The notes beneath the pieces are model-generated. The model saw nothing but the letters and a program-made list of their open reading frames with translations, made no database searches and was not told the DNA's origin. Made by a program: the position numbers and the translations under genes. Source: Pseudomonas graminis (GTDB lineage: Bacteria; Pseudomonadota; Gammaproteobacteria; Pseudomonadales; Pseudomonadaceae). Taken from it: a stretch of DNA of 64,000 nt. The stretch covers positions 1-64,000 of the forward strand of contig NZ_FOHW01000014.1 in NCBI RefSeq assembly GCF_900111735.1, in the 5' to 3' direction. Positions 45,701 to 52,561 of the stretch are shown piece after piece (position 1 is the first letter of the stretch; each line of letters starts with the position of its first letter).

Positions 45701-45913
45701 GTGGTTCCGCTGGTCCTTTCCAGCGGCGCCGGTGCCGAAATGCGTCATGCCATGGGCGTGGCGGTGTTCTCCGGGATGCTCGGTGTGACCTTCTTCGGTC
45801 TGCTGTTGACGCCGGTCTTCTATGTACTGATTCGGAACTACGTTGGACGCAAAGAGGCGCGCAAGGCGGCCAAGGCTCAACGCATTCAGACCACCGCCCC
45901 GGAGGCTCATTGA
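42722..45913 (+). CDS. mexF: MexF, RND efflux pump
   Basis: A 1063-residue proton-driven inner-membrane pump with 12 predicted helices, opening MNFSKFFITRPIFAAVLSLL. Proton-relay aspartates are in LAIGIVVDDAIVVVENVERN (TM4). Large periplasmic loops carry the drug pockets, and the second half ends GVTFFGLLLTPVFYVLIRNY. The P. aeruginosa pump exports chloramphenicol, fluoroquinolones, trimethoprim and quinolone signal precursors. The stop codon shares one base with the oprN start (TGATG). Confidence 0.95.
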   Translation: MNFSKFFITRPIFAAVLSLLILIAGAISLFQLPISEYPEVVPPTVVVRANFPGANPKVIGETVAAPLEQAITGVENMLYMSSQATADGKLTLTITFALGTNLDTAQVQVQNRVTRTEPKLPEEVTRIGITVDKASPDLTMVVHLTSPDQRYDMLYLSNYAVLNIKDELARLNGVGDVQLFGMGDYSLRVWLDPNKTASRNITATDVVNAIREQNRQVAAGQLGAPPSPSATSFQMSINTQGRLVSEEEFENIIVRAGDNGEITRVKDIARVELGSSQYALRSLLNNQPAVAIPIFQRPGSNAIDISNEVRGEMELLKKNFPEGMDYSIVYDPTIFVRGSIEAVVHTLFEALILVVLVVILFLQTWRASIIPLAAVPVSLIGTFAVMHLFGFSLNALSLFGLVLAIGIVVDDAIVVVENVERNIELGHEPMEATQIAMREVTGPIIATALVLCAVFIPAAFISGLTGQFYKQFALTIAISTVISAFNSLTLSPALAAVLLRAHDAPKDGFSRFLDKLFGAWLFRPFNRFFVKASNGYVSTVGRVIRVSGVALVVYAGLIVMTWLGFSTTPTGFVPAQDKQYLVAFAQLPDAASLDRTEDVIKRMSDIALKQPGVESAVAFPGLSINGFTNSPNSGIVFVTLKPFEDRTAADQSAGAIAGALNGKYAGIQEAYMAIFPPPPVQGLGTIGGFRLQIEDRGNLGYDELYKETMNIIGKSRSVPELAALFTSYTVNVPQVDAAIDREKAKTLGVPISDIFDTLQVYLGSLYANDFNRFGRTYQVNVQAEQQFRQDAEQIGQLKVRNNRGEMIPLATLLKVTNTSGPDRVMHYNGFITAEINGAAGPGFSSGQAQVAMEKLLKEELPNGMTYEWTDLTYQQILSGNTALLVFPLCVLLAFLVLAALYESWSLPLAVILIVPMTLLSAIAGVIIAGSDNNIFTQIGLIVLVGLACKNAILIVEFAKDEQDKGKTPLEAVLEACRLRLRPILMTSFAFIMGVVPLVLSSGAGAEMRHAMGVAVFSGMLGVTFFGLLLTPVFYVLIRNYVGRKEARKAAKAQRIQTTAPEAH

Positions 45914-47310
45914 TGAAGGCTGCAAAACTCTTCCTGCCGAGCCTGTTGGTGCTGACGCTGGCGGCCTGCGCCGTCGGCCCGGACTACAAGAAGCCGGAAA
46001 CGGCGGCGGCCAACATCCAGGCCGCCACCCAGCGCGCCTACGACCGCAGCCACATCGAAACCATCTGGTGGCAGCAATTCGACGACCCGACCCTGAACAA
46101 ACTGGTCGCCGAATCGCTGCAGGGCAACCGCGAGTTGCGCGTTGCCTTCGCCCGGCTGAAGGCGTCCCGCGCGATTCGGGACGACATCAGCAACGACGCA
46201 ATGCCGGTGGTGACCAGCCGCGCGAGCAGCCAGGTCGGTCGCAGCCAGGTGCCAGGGCAGACTGAACAGCGCGTCAATCAGGAACGTTACGATCTGGGCC
46301 TGGACATGGCCTGGGAACTCGACCTGTTCGGCCGCATTCAGCGCGAACTGGAAGCCAGCGATGCCGACCAGCAGGCGGCCGAGGCGAACCTTTATCAGCT
46401 GCAGGTGACGATGATTGCCGAGCTGGTGGACGCCTACGGCCAGCTGCGTGGCGCACAACTTCGTGAAAACATCGCCCGGGACAACCTGAAAAACCAGCAG
46501 GAATCCCGCAGAGTCACGGCACAACTGCGTGACGAAGGCGTGGGCAATGAGCTCGACGTGGTGCGTTCCGACGCGCGTCTGGCGGCAGTCGAAGCGACCA
46601 TTCCGCAGCTTCAGGCCGAACAGGTCCGCGAACGCAACCGCATCGCCACCCTGCTCGGCGAACGTCCGGACGCGATGACCGTGACCCTCGCCCCGGCCAA
46701 ACTGCCGGCGATCTCCAAGGCCCTGCCGATCGGTGATCCGACCAAACTGCTGGAAAACCGTCCGGACGTGCGCAGTGCCGAACGGCAACTGGCGGCGCAA
46801 ACTGCGCGGATCGGCGTGCAGACGGCTGACCTGTTTCCAAGGGTCAGCCTCAGCGGTTTCCTGGGATTCACGGCCAGTCGAGGTTCGCAGATCGGTTCCG
46901 GCGCGGCTCAAGCGTGGGGCCTCGGCCCAAGCATCACCTGGGCTGCGTTTGACCTGGGCAGCGTAAGGGCGCGGATTCGCGGCGCCAACGCCGATGCGGA
47001 AGGCGCGCTGGCCAACTATGAGCAGCAAGTGCTGCTGGCCCTGGAAGAAACCGAAAACGCGTTCAGCGACTACGACAAGCGTCAGCAGCGCCTGGTGTCG
47101 TTGGTGCGGCAGAGTGAGGCCAGTCGTTCGGCGGCCAATCTGGCGAACATCCAGTACCGCGAAGGCACCGCTGATTTTCTCGTGCTGCTGGACGCCGAAC
47201 GCGAGCGTCTGGCCGCCGAAGACAGCCAGGCTTTGGCCGAGATCGATCTGTACCGCGGCATCGTTGCCATCTACAAAGCCCTGGGCGGTGGCTGGCAGCC
47301 GAACGCCTGA
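45913..47310 (+). CDS. oprN: OprN, outer-membrane efflux channel
   Basis: A 465-residue TolC-family lipoprotein (LVLTLAAC, lipidated Cys19). It has duplicated coiled-coil repeats with YDLGLDMAWELDLFGRIQRE and AFDLGSVRARIRGANADAEG, and ends YRGIVAIYKALGGGWQPNA, as in OprN. It forms the trimeric exit duct of the MexEF pump. The start at ATG 45913 overlaps the mexF stop by one base; TTG 45910 is less likely. A rho-independent terminator follows. Confidence 0.93.
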   Translation: MKAAKLFLPSLLVLTLAACAVGPDYKKPETAAANIQAATQRAYDRSHIETIWWQQFDDPTLNKLVAESLQGNRELRVAFARLKASRAIRDDISNDAMPVVTSRASSQVGRSQVPGQTEQRVNQERYDLGLDMAWELDLFGRIQRELEASDADQQAAEANLYQLQVTMIAELVDAYGQLRGAQLRENIARDNLKNQQESRRVTAQLRDEGVGNELDVVRSDARLAAVEATIPQLQAEQVRERNRIATLLGERPDAMTVTLAPAKLPAISKALPIGDPTKLLENRPDVRSAERQLAAQTARIGVQTADLFPRVSLSGFLGFTASRGSQIGSGAAQAWGLGPSITWAAFDLGSVRARIRGANADAEGALANYEQQVLLALEETENAFSDYDKRQQRLVSLVRQSEASRSAANLANIQYREGTADFLVLLDAERERLAAEDSQALAEIDLYRGIVAIYKALGGGWQPNA

Positions 47311-47392
47311 GGTGATGGGATGAACGGCGGGATCCTTTGACCGGCGGCTGATATTCAGCGCTGATCTGCCGCCACGATCTGCCGCTCTCGAA

Positions 47393-47426
47393 GGCCCCGG
47401 ACCCACAAGGTTCGGGGCTTTTTTCT
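47393..47426 (+). terminator. Rho-independent terminator of mexEF-oprN
   Basis: A GC-rich stem (GCCCCGGA pairing with TTCGGGGC, one G-T) with an intervening loop is followed by a run of six T. It lies 83 bases after the oprN stop. Confidence 0.9.
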
Positions 47427-47539
47427 GGAACATTGATAGACACCGTACGAGCGGCCTAGGGGCCAATCAATTCCCCACAGCGTTTGACACCCGGCAGTCT
47501 CTCCCCGAAGCTGCTGCACACGCAAAAACGGAAACCGAT

Positions 47540-48637
47540 ATGTCTGAATCGTCTTCCCGGCGCACACCCGCTCAGCTCAAGACGCGACGGCGCTGGCAGG
47601 TGGCAGTTGCGCTGGTGCTGTTGCTGCTGGTCATCGCCATGGCGATGCTGGTGCGAAACTGGCACGCGCCGCCGGCTGCCCCGCAGGTCAATCACAGCTA
47701 CGCCGAAGCACTGGAGCAGGCCCACAGTGGCAAGCCGGGCGCTGCGCGGGTGCTGTATCAGCAATTCACCCGTACCGACCTGTCCGAAATCCGCCGTGCG
47801 GGGCTTCTCGCCGAACTGGTTAACTACCCCAGCACCCAGGCCATAAAAATTCTACGCGGCGATCTCATGCGCCCTGCTCCGCTGGTTCAGCAGGCAGCCA
47901 TCCAGACGGTGACGTCCATGCTGCCGGAGGAACAACGCAGCATGCTGATCGGCCCGCTGCTGGACGATCCCGACGATGAGGTGCGCTTCAGCGCGGTGCG
48001 GGCTCTGCTGCCGTTGAGCCCGGATGAAGTGGGCCTGTATTACGGCGCTTTGCAGGAAGCCGCTCAGCAATATGAACAGGCGCTGACCGCCCAGCCGCCT
48101 AGCGCGCAACGCCAGCTCGCGCTCTCGCGGCTCTACGCCAACAACGGCACCCCGCAAAAGGCGATCGAGGCGCTGGAACTGGCCACAAAACTGGAACCGG
48201 ATAACCTCGAAAGCGGATTGGCGTTGGTGCAGTTGCTCGACCAGCAGGGCCAGGCCGATCGGTCGCGCCAGCTGCTCGCCCAGTGGCTGGAGAAACAGCC
48301 CCAGTCGTCCCTGGCGCAACACGCCCTTGGCCAATGGCTATTGCGTCATAAACAGAACGAATACGCCCTGCTCCCGCTGACCCGGGCCATTGAGCTGGAT
48401 CCTGACAACACCGGTTACCGTTACGACCTCGCCGTCGCGCTCCACGATCTCGACCAGCTCGAAGCCGCCCAGCGTCAACTGGAGGAAATACTGCGGCGCC
48501 AACCCGCCGACCGCCGCGCGAGGATTCTGCTGATTCGCTACTGGACCGACGCGGGGCAGCTGCAGAAAGTGCAGGTGCTGCTGGCTGAACTGGAACAGCT
48601 GAACGCCGATGACCCAGCTCTACAGCAGGGACTTTAG
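47540..48637 (+). CDS. Membrane-anchored HEAT/TPR protein
   Basis: A 365-residue protein with one N-terminal transmembrane anchor (VAVALVLLLLVIAMAMLV, residues about 21-38). A HEAT-like section follows (LLDDPDDEVRFSAVRALLPL), then about four or five TPR repeats (RLYANNGTPQKAIEALELAT, KLEPDNLESGLALVQLLDQQ and similar). TPR units mediate protein-protein contacts; the domain probably faces the periplasm. It resembles proteins near cytochrome c maturation or stress genes, but no such neighbours are present here, so no role is assigned. Confidence 0.7.
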   Translation: MSESSSRRTPAQLKTRRRWQVAVALVLLLLVIAMAMLVRNWHAPPAAPQVNHSYAEALEQAHSGKPGAARVLYQQFTRTDLSEIRRAGLLAELVNYPSTQAIKILRGDLMRPAPLVQQAAIQTVTSMLPEEQRSMLIGPLLDDPDDEVRFSAVRALLPLSPDEVGLYYGALQEAAQQYEQALTAQPPSAQRQLALSRLYANNGTPQKAIEALELATKLEPDNLESGLALVQLLDQQGQADRSRQLLAQWLEKQPQSSLAQHALGQWLLRHKQNEYALLPLTRAIELDPDNTGYRYDLAVALHDLDQLEAAQRQLEEILRRQPADRRARILLIRYWTDAGQLQKVQVLLAELEQLNADDPALQQGL

Positions 48638-48820
48638 GGCATTCGGCACACGTCTCGAACTGGCCGAAGAGCGCCTGCCCTTCCCGTCGAGCCATCGATT
48701 CATGTGAATGAGTACGCCGCCCCGCTTCGATCGGCTTAACCTTCCGCGATCCGGCACATCCGGGCTTCAGGCGACAAAGCCGTCCCTGGAGCAGCGTGCA
48801 CCCCTTAGAGGAAAATATTC

Positions 48821-49522
48821 ATGGCAGTGCAGAAATCAGCGCCGGTCCTGGTTTTCGATGTGAACGAAACCTTGCTCGACATCACCGTCCTTGAGCCGCT
48901 GTTTGAGCGCGTTTTCGGCGACAGAGCCATTTTGCGCGAGTGGTTCGCCAACCTGATCCTCTACTCACAAACGATGACCCTGTGCGGCCGTTACACCCCG
49001 TTTGGCAAACTGGGCGTGGCCACGCTGCACATGGTCGCGTCTATCCACCAGGTCGCCCTCGATGCCCGCGACATAGATGAATTGCAGGCACGGATGAGTG
49101 CCATGCCTGCGCACCCTGACGTGCTGCCGGCACTTGATTGCTTGCGTAACGCGGGCTTTCGGCTGGTGACGCTGAGTAACTCGGCCAGCGGTGCGTCCCC
49201 TTCGCCCCTTGAGCGCGCCGGATTAGCGACATTCTTCGAGCGCAGCTTCAGTGTGGAGGCCGTTAAAAAATTCAAGCCTGCCCCGGAGACCTATCAAATG
49301 GTTGCCAGGGAGCTGAATGTCGAACTGGCCGACTTGCTTCTGGTGGCGTGTCATCTCTGGGATACGGCAGGCGCCCAGGCTGCGGGGTGCCTGGGCGCCC
49401 TACTGACCCGGCCGCACAACGCACCCTTACTGATCGACGGAGTGCCAGTGCCAGACCTGATGGCCCCCGAATTGGGCGCGTTGGCCGAGCAGATCATTCA
49501 ACGCTGGGGCGGACCGGCATAG
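48821..49522 (+). CDS. (S)-2-haloacid dehalogenase-like HAD hydrolase
   Basis: A 233-residue type II haloacid dehalogenase. The nucleophile aspartate is in VLVFDVNETLLDI. LSNSASGASPSPLERAGL is motif II, VKKFKPAPETYQ supplies the lysine, and VACHLWDTAGAQAAG the final acidic motif. The type II enzyme hydrolyses L-2-haloacids to D-2-hydroxyacids. The normal serine/aspartate dyad is slightly altered (CHLWD), so the substrate may differ. The start at ATG 48821 is preceded by TTAGAGGAA. Confidence 0.82.
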   Translation: MAVQKSAPVLVFDVNETLLDITVLEPLFERVFGDRAILREWFANLILYSQTMTLCGRYTPFGKLGVATLHMVASIHQVALDARDIDELQARMSAMPAHPDVLPALDCLRNAGFRLVTLSNSASGASPSPLERAGLATFFERSFSVEAVKKFKPAPETYQMVARELNVELADLLLVACHLWDTAGAQAAGCLGALLTRPHNAPLLIDGVPVPDLMAPELGALAEQIIQRWGGPA

Positions 49523-49943
49523 CCCAAGGCCTTCCGGGCTGACCTGCTTCGCTCGGGGCAAGTAGGCGGCTGTTTGTCGCTGCCCCCGGAACGGATAGTT
49601 TCCAACGGCGCTAAAGTATAAGAAATTACTTACAACGTTTAGCGCCCATTATTGTTTTTTTGTCAGACCCGGTTATCGCCGCCGGGATGTTTCACTTAAC
49701 AATTAGTCATCCGCTATTTTACAACGCGTAAAAAACGTGCATTATTTACTCGCGCCACAACTGAACTACCCCGTCGTGATTCCTACGTTCATCCTCATGA
49801 AGTTAGTGCCGACGGCTGATCCTGATGTGAAGGACAGGTAGAACGTGGCGACACCCAAAGCAGCAGACCCAGATGCGCGTCTTGTTGCCTGCATCGTTGC
49901 TTGCATTGCGCTGACAACAGCCATTAATTGCCGGAGTATCATT
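49523..49943. other. AT-rich region upstream of the mvaT-like gene
   Basis: About 420 bases, very AT-rich from 49600 to 49760, presumably the mvaT promoter and possibly an autoregulatory silencing site, since MvaT proteins prefer AT-rich DNA. An in-frame ATG/GTG extension back to 49845 is not conserved. No repeat was seen. Confidence 0.5.
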
Positions 49944-50309
49944 GTGTCCAGACTTGCCGAATTTCGCGCAGCAGAAAAAGCCCTTCAGGAGCAGCTGGCC
50001 CAGCTTGAGTATCTGAAGAACGACGTCGGATTGAAGAAGGAAATCGAGTTCGAGCAGCAGCTACAGGCCCTGATGAGCACGTACGACAAGACCTTGCGGG
50101 ATATCATCGCCATCCTCGACCCTCACACAGGTGCCTCCAACTCCACGCCTGCGGCACCGAAACGTCGTCGTCCGCGGGTCGTCAAGGTTTATCAGAATCC
50201 CCATACCGGCGAAGTCATCGAGACCAAAGGCGGCAACCATCGCGGTTTGAAAAACTGGAAATTACAATACGGCGCTGAATCCGTTGACTCCTGGTTGCGC
50301 GGCCGTTAG
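49944..50309 (+). CDS. mvaT: MvaT-family H-NS-like silencer
   Basis: A 121-residue protein starting with GTG at 49944, seven bases after GGAG, which reproduces the MvaT N terminus (SRLAEFRAAEKALQEQLAQL). Residues about 1-60 are a coiled-coil dimer/oligomer domain. The C-terminal DNA-binding domain contains the core KVYQNPHTGEVIETKGGNHR. MvaT-type proteins bind AT-rich DNA and silence foreign genes, and in Pseudomonas they repress mexEF-oprN indirectly. It is likely one of several paralogues (MvaT, MvaU, TurB type), so the symbol is approximate. Confidence 0.88.
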   Translation: MSRLAEFRAAEKALQEQLAQLEYLKNDVGLKKEIEFEQQLQALMSTYDKTLRDIIAILDPHTGASNSTPAAPKRRRPRVVKVYQNPHTGEVIETKGGNHRGLKNWKLQYGAESVDSWLRGR

Positions 50310-50799
50310 TCCTCTGCCCCTGCAACAACGCCCTGCAACATTGAGAAGAAGCTCTGCTCGCGGGGCTTCTCTGCAAGTGTAGAGTTATGGCAATGAAACG
50401 TGTGCTTTAACGCTGATGATTACGGCAAACGTCTTACGGATTTAAATAATGCGTGCGGGTGCAGGCCTTGGATTGAATATTCAACCTGACAATTAGCTGA
50501 ACAGATTCGTTTTAATGTGATATATCGCTTTCACTGCACCGCTGGCATATAGCATGCTCGACCGTGGCGCTTCTTCAGCTCTATTAATACCATCAAGTAT
50601 TATTGGATGAGCATCGAAGCTGGCCATAAGCCTTCATGCCGCGACAGATGAATTTATCCATCGCAGCTAAATGGCTCGTTAGCTTCACATTTTTTTCACA
50701 CCGGTTTGTAGAGGATAGAGGCTACTAAAGGATTAGTGCCCCAATGCCCGCTTCGGCGGGCTTCTTTATGCCCGCGATTTGTGTAAACCCCGCCTCGAC
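50310..50799. other. Non-coding region with an orphan terminator
   Basis: 490 bases after mvaT with no plausible gene. It is AT-rich, with GGA-containing single-stranded-like stretches (GAGGATAGAGG, AAAGGATTAG) just before the terminator at 50746-50768. A transcript ending at this terminator would start well after mvaT. It might be an unannotated small RNA or an mvaT 3' untranslated region. Confidence 0.4.
50746..50768 (+). terminator. Rho-independent terminator
   Basis: The perfect stem GCCCGC-TTCG-GCGGGC is followed by TTCTTTA. It has a stable UUCG-type tetraloop. It is 437 bases beyond the mvaT stop and oriented on the plus strand, with no annotated gene directly upstream. Confidence 0.85.
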
Positions 50800-51354
50800 C
50801 TACGGCGCCGACCCCAGGCGCAGGCCATTCCTGATCTGCAACACTTCGTCTTTATGGGCCGCATAGCCTTCCGCCGAGCCGGCGTATGACAACGACCACG
50901 CCAACTCCGGACTGGCCGCCGCCACCAGCGTCTGGGTCATGACGTGATTGCCGTTCTGGGTGATCGTGCACGTGGTCTCCATCGCAGGGATGTCGCTCAG
51001 GGTGCTGTCCTTCATCCGCGTGCAGACGCTCTGAAAGCCACCGCGGGCGAAATTGACCTGCACCGCCTTGCGCATTTCCAGTAACACGCTCTGCACGTTG
51101 ACCGAATGACCGGGCTGCAGCTGCGTCTGGGTCAGCTCGACCACCATCGCCGGATCACCGTTCTGATCGTTTTTAACCGCACGCTGTCGTATTTGCACGG
51201 CGGGCTGACCTTCGCTCGCCGGCGGCTGGGGCAGCGCTTCAACTTCCCAGCCTTCGGGCCAAATGATCATGGCGTCCGCCGAAAAGGCGACACCCGGAAT
51301 CATCAGCACGAAACAGAAAGCAACGCGGGCGCATGAGCGCAATGAAAAATGCAT
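50800..51354 (-). CDS. DUF4946-like periplasmic protein
   Basis: A 184-residue protein with a signal peptide (hydrophobic VAFCFVLMIPGVAFSADA, cleavage about residue 26) and a mature domain beginning IIWPEGWEVEALPQPPASEG. The pattern fits DUF4946, a Pseudomonas-restricted domain of unknown function. Two cysteines (VCTRMK and TTCTIT) could form a disulfide. It is divergent from gloA. It may be a stress-induced envelope protein, though that is conjecture. Confidence 0.65.
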   Translation of the reverse strand: MHFSLRSCARVAFCFVLMIPGVAFSADAMIIWPEGWEVEALPQPPASEGQPAVQIRQRAVKNDQNGDPAMVVELTQTQLQPGHSVNVQSVLLEMRKAVQVNFARGGFQSVCTRMKDSTLSDIPAMETTCTITQNGNHVMTQTLVAAASPELAWSLSYAGSAEGYAAHKDEVLQIRNGLRLGSAP

Positions 51355-51503
51355 GGGCGGTACCTGAATGTCGAGCCGCGAAGTGTGAGCCGGTCATCCC
51401 CTGCCCACAAGCCGAAAGCCAGGCTTTATGCGTCACCGGTTTGGCGCGTCGGCCATGAGCCCGTATCATTACGCAACATTTTAGCGTTAACCCGGAGACA
51501 ACC

Positions 51504-52034
51504 ATGAGTCTGCACGATCTGAACACCTTCCCCGGCGTCACGGCCACCCCGGACGCCTCGACCGCACAATTCGTGTTCAACCACACCATGTTGCGGGTCA
51601 AGGACGCCACCGCTTCCCTGGACTTCTATACCCGCGTGCTGGGCTTCAGCCTGGTGGAAAAGCGCCACTTCGCGGAAGCGGAATTCAGCCTTTACTTCCT
51701 GGCGCTGGTGGATAAAGCGCAGATCCCCCAGGACGACGCGGCGCGCAACGTCTGGATGAAAGGCATCCCCGGCGTGCTCGAACTGACCCACAACCACGGC
51801 ACCGAAAACGACCCTGAGTTTTCCTACCACAGCGGCAACGCCGACCCGCGCGGCTTCGGTCACATCTGCATCTCGGTGCCGGACGTGCATGCCGCCTGTG
51901 CGCGCTTCGAAGAACTGGGCGTGGACTTCCAGAAACGCCTGACCGACGGCCGCATGAAAAGCCTGGCCTTCATCAAGGATCCCGATGGCTACTGGGTCGA
52001 AATCATCCAGCCGACGCCGGTAAAGGGCGAGTAA
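51504..52034 (+). CDS. gloA: Glyoxalase I (lactoylglutathione lyase)
   Basis: A 176-residue glyoxalase-I of the longer, yeast/plant-like type, converting methylglyoxal-glutathione hemithioacetal to S-lactoylglutathione. Metal ligands are the histidine in [10 protein letters not shown], the glutamate in [11 protein letters not shown], the histidine in [11 protein letters not shown] and the glutamate in YWVEIIQPT. It is cytoplasmic. The start at ATG 51504 follows GGAGACAACC. P. aeruginosa has several paralogues, so the number cannot be assigned. Confidence 0.92.
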   Translation: MSLHDLNTFPGVTATPDASTAQFVFNHTMLRVKDATASLDFYTRVLGFSLVEKRHFAEAEFSLYFLALVDKAQIPQDDAARNVWMKGIPGVLELTHNHGTENDPEFSYHSGNADPRGFGHICISVPDVHAACARFEELGVDFQKRLTDGRMKSLAFIKDPDGYWVEIIQPTPVKGE

Positions 52035-52039
52035 TAGCG

Positions 52040-52560
52040 CTTGATCGGTAGGACCAGCCTTGATCGGGGCACGGCGGTGGCCTCGACTGTGGGACGGTCC
52101 CTACCTCAACTGCGGGACTGGCCTCGACTGTGGGACCGGCTTTAGCCGGGAAAGCGTCAGGCGTCACACCGCAAGATCGGGGGTGGTCACACCAGCCTCT
52201 TCCCGGCTAAAGCCGGTCCCACTAAAAGCAGCGCATGCATCCAGTGGGACTGGCTGCGACCTCGACTGTAGGACGGTCCCTACCTCAACTGCGGGACTGG
52301 CCTCGACTGTGGGAGGTCCCTACCTCAACTGCGGGACTGGCCTCGACTGTGGGACCGGCTTTAGCCGGGAAAGCGTCAGGCGTCACACCGCAAGATTGGG
52401 GGTGGTCACACCAGCCTCTTCCCGGCTAAGGCCGGTCCCACTAAAAGCAGCGCATGCATCCAGTGGGACTGGCTGCGACCTCGACTGTAGGACGGTCCTT
52501 ACCTCAACTGCGGGACTGGCCTCGACTGTAGGACCGGCTTTAGCCGGGAAAGCGTCAGGC
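52040..52560. repeat. Compound tandem array of REPIN-containing units
   Basis: Units with REP halves and shared flanks recur: TTTAGCCGGG occurs at 52141, 52360 and 52539 (spacings 219 and 179), and GCGCATGCAT at 52231 and 52450 (219). The 40-base difference is one extra tandem copy of TACCTCAACTGCGGGACTGG plus CCTCGACTGTGGGAGGTCCC in the first interval. The array lies between gloA and the EAL gene, ending at the stop codon of the latter. Confidence 0.88.
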
Positions 52561-52561
52561 G

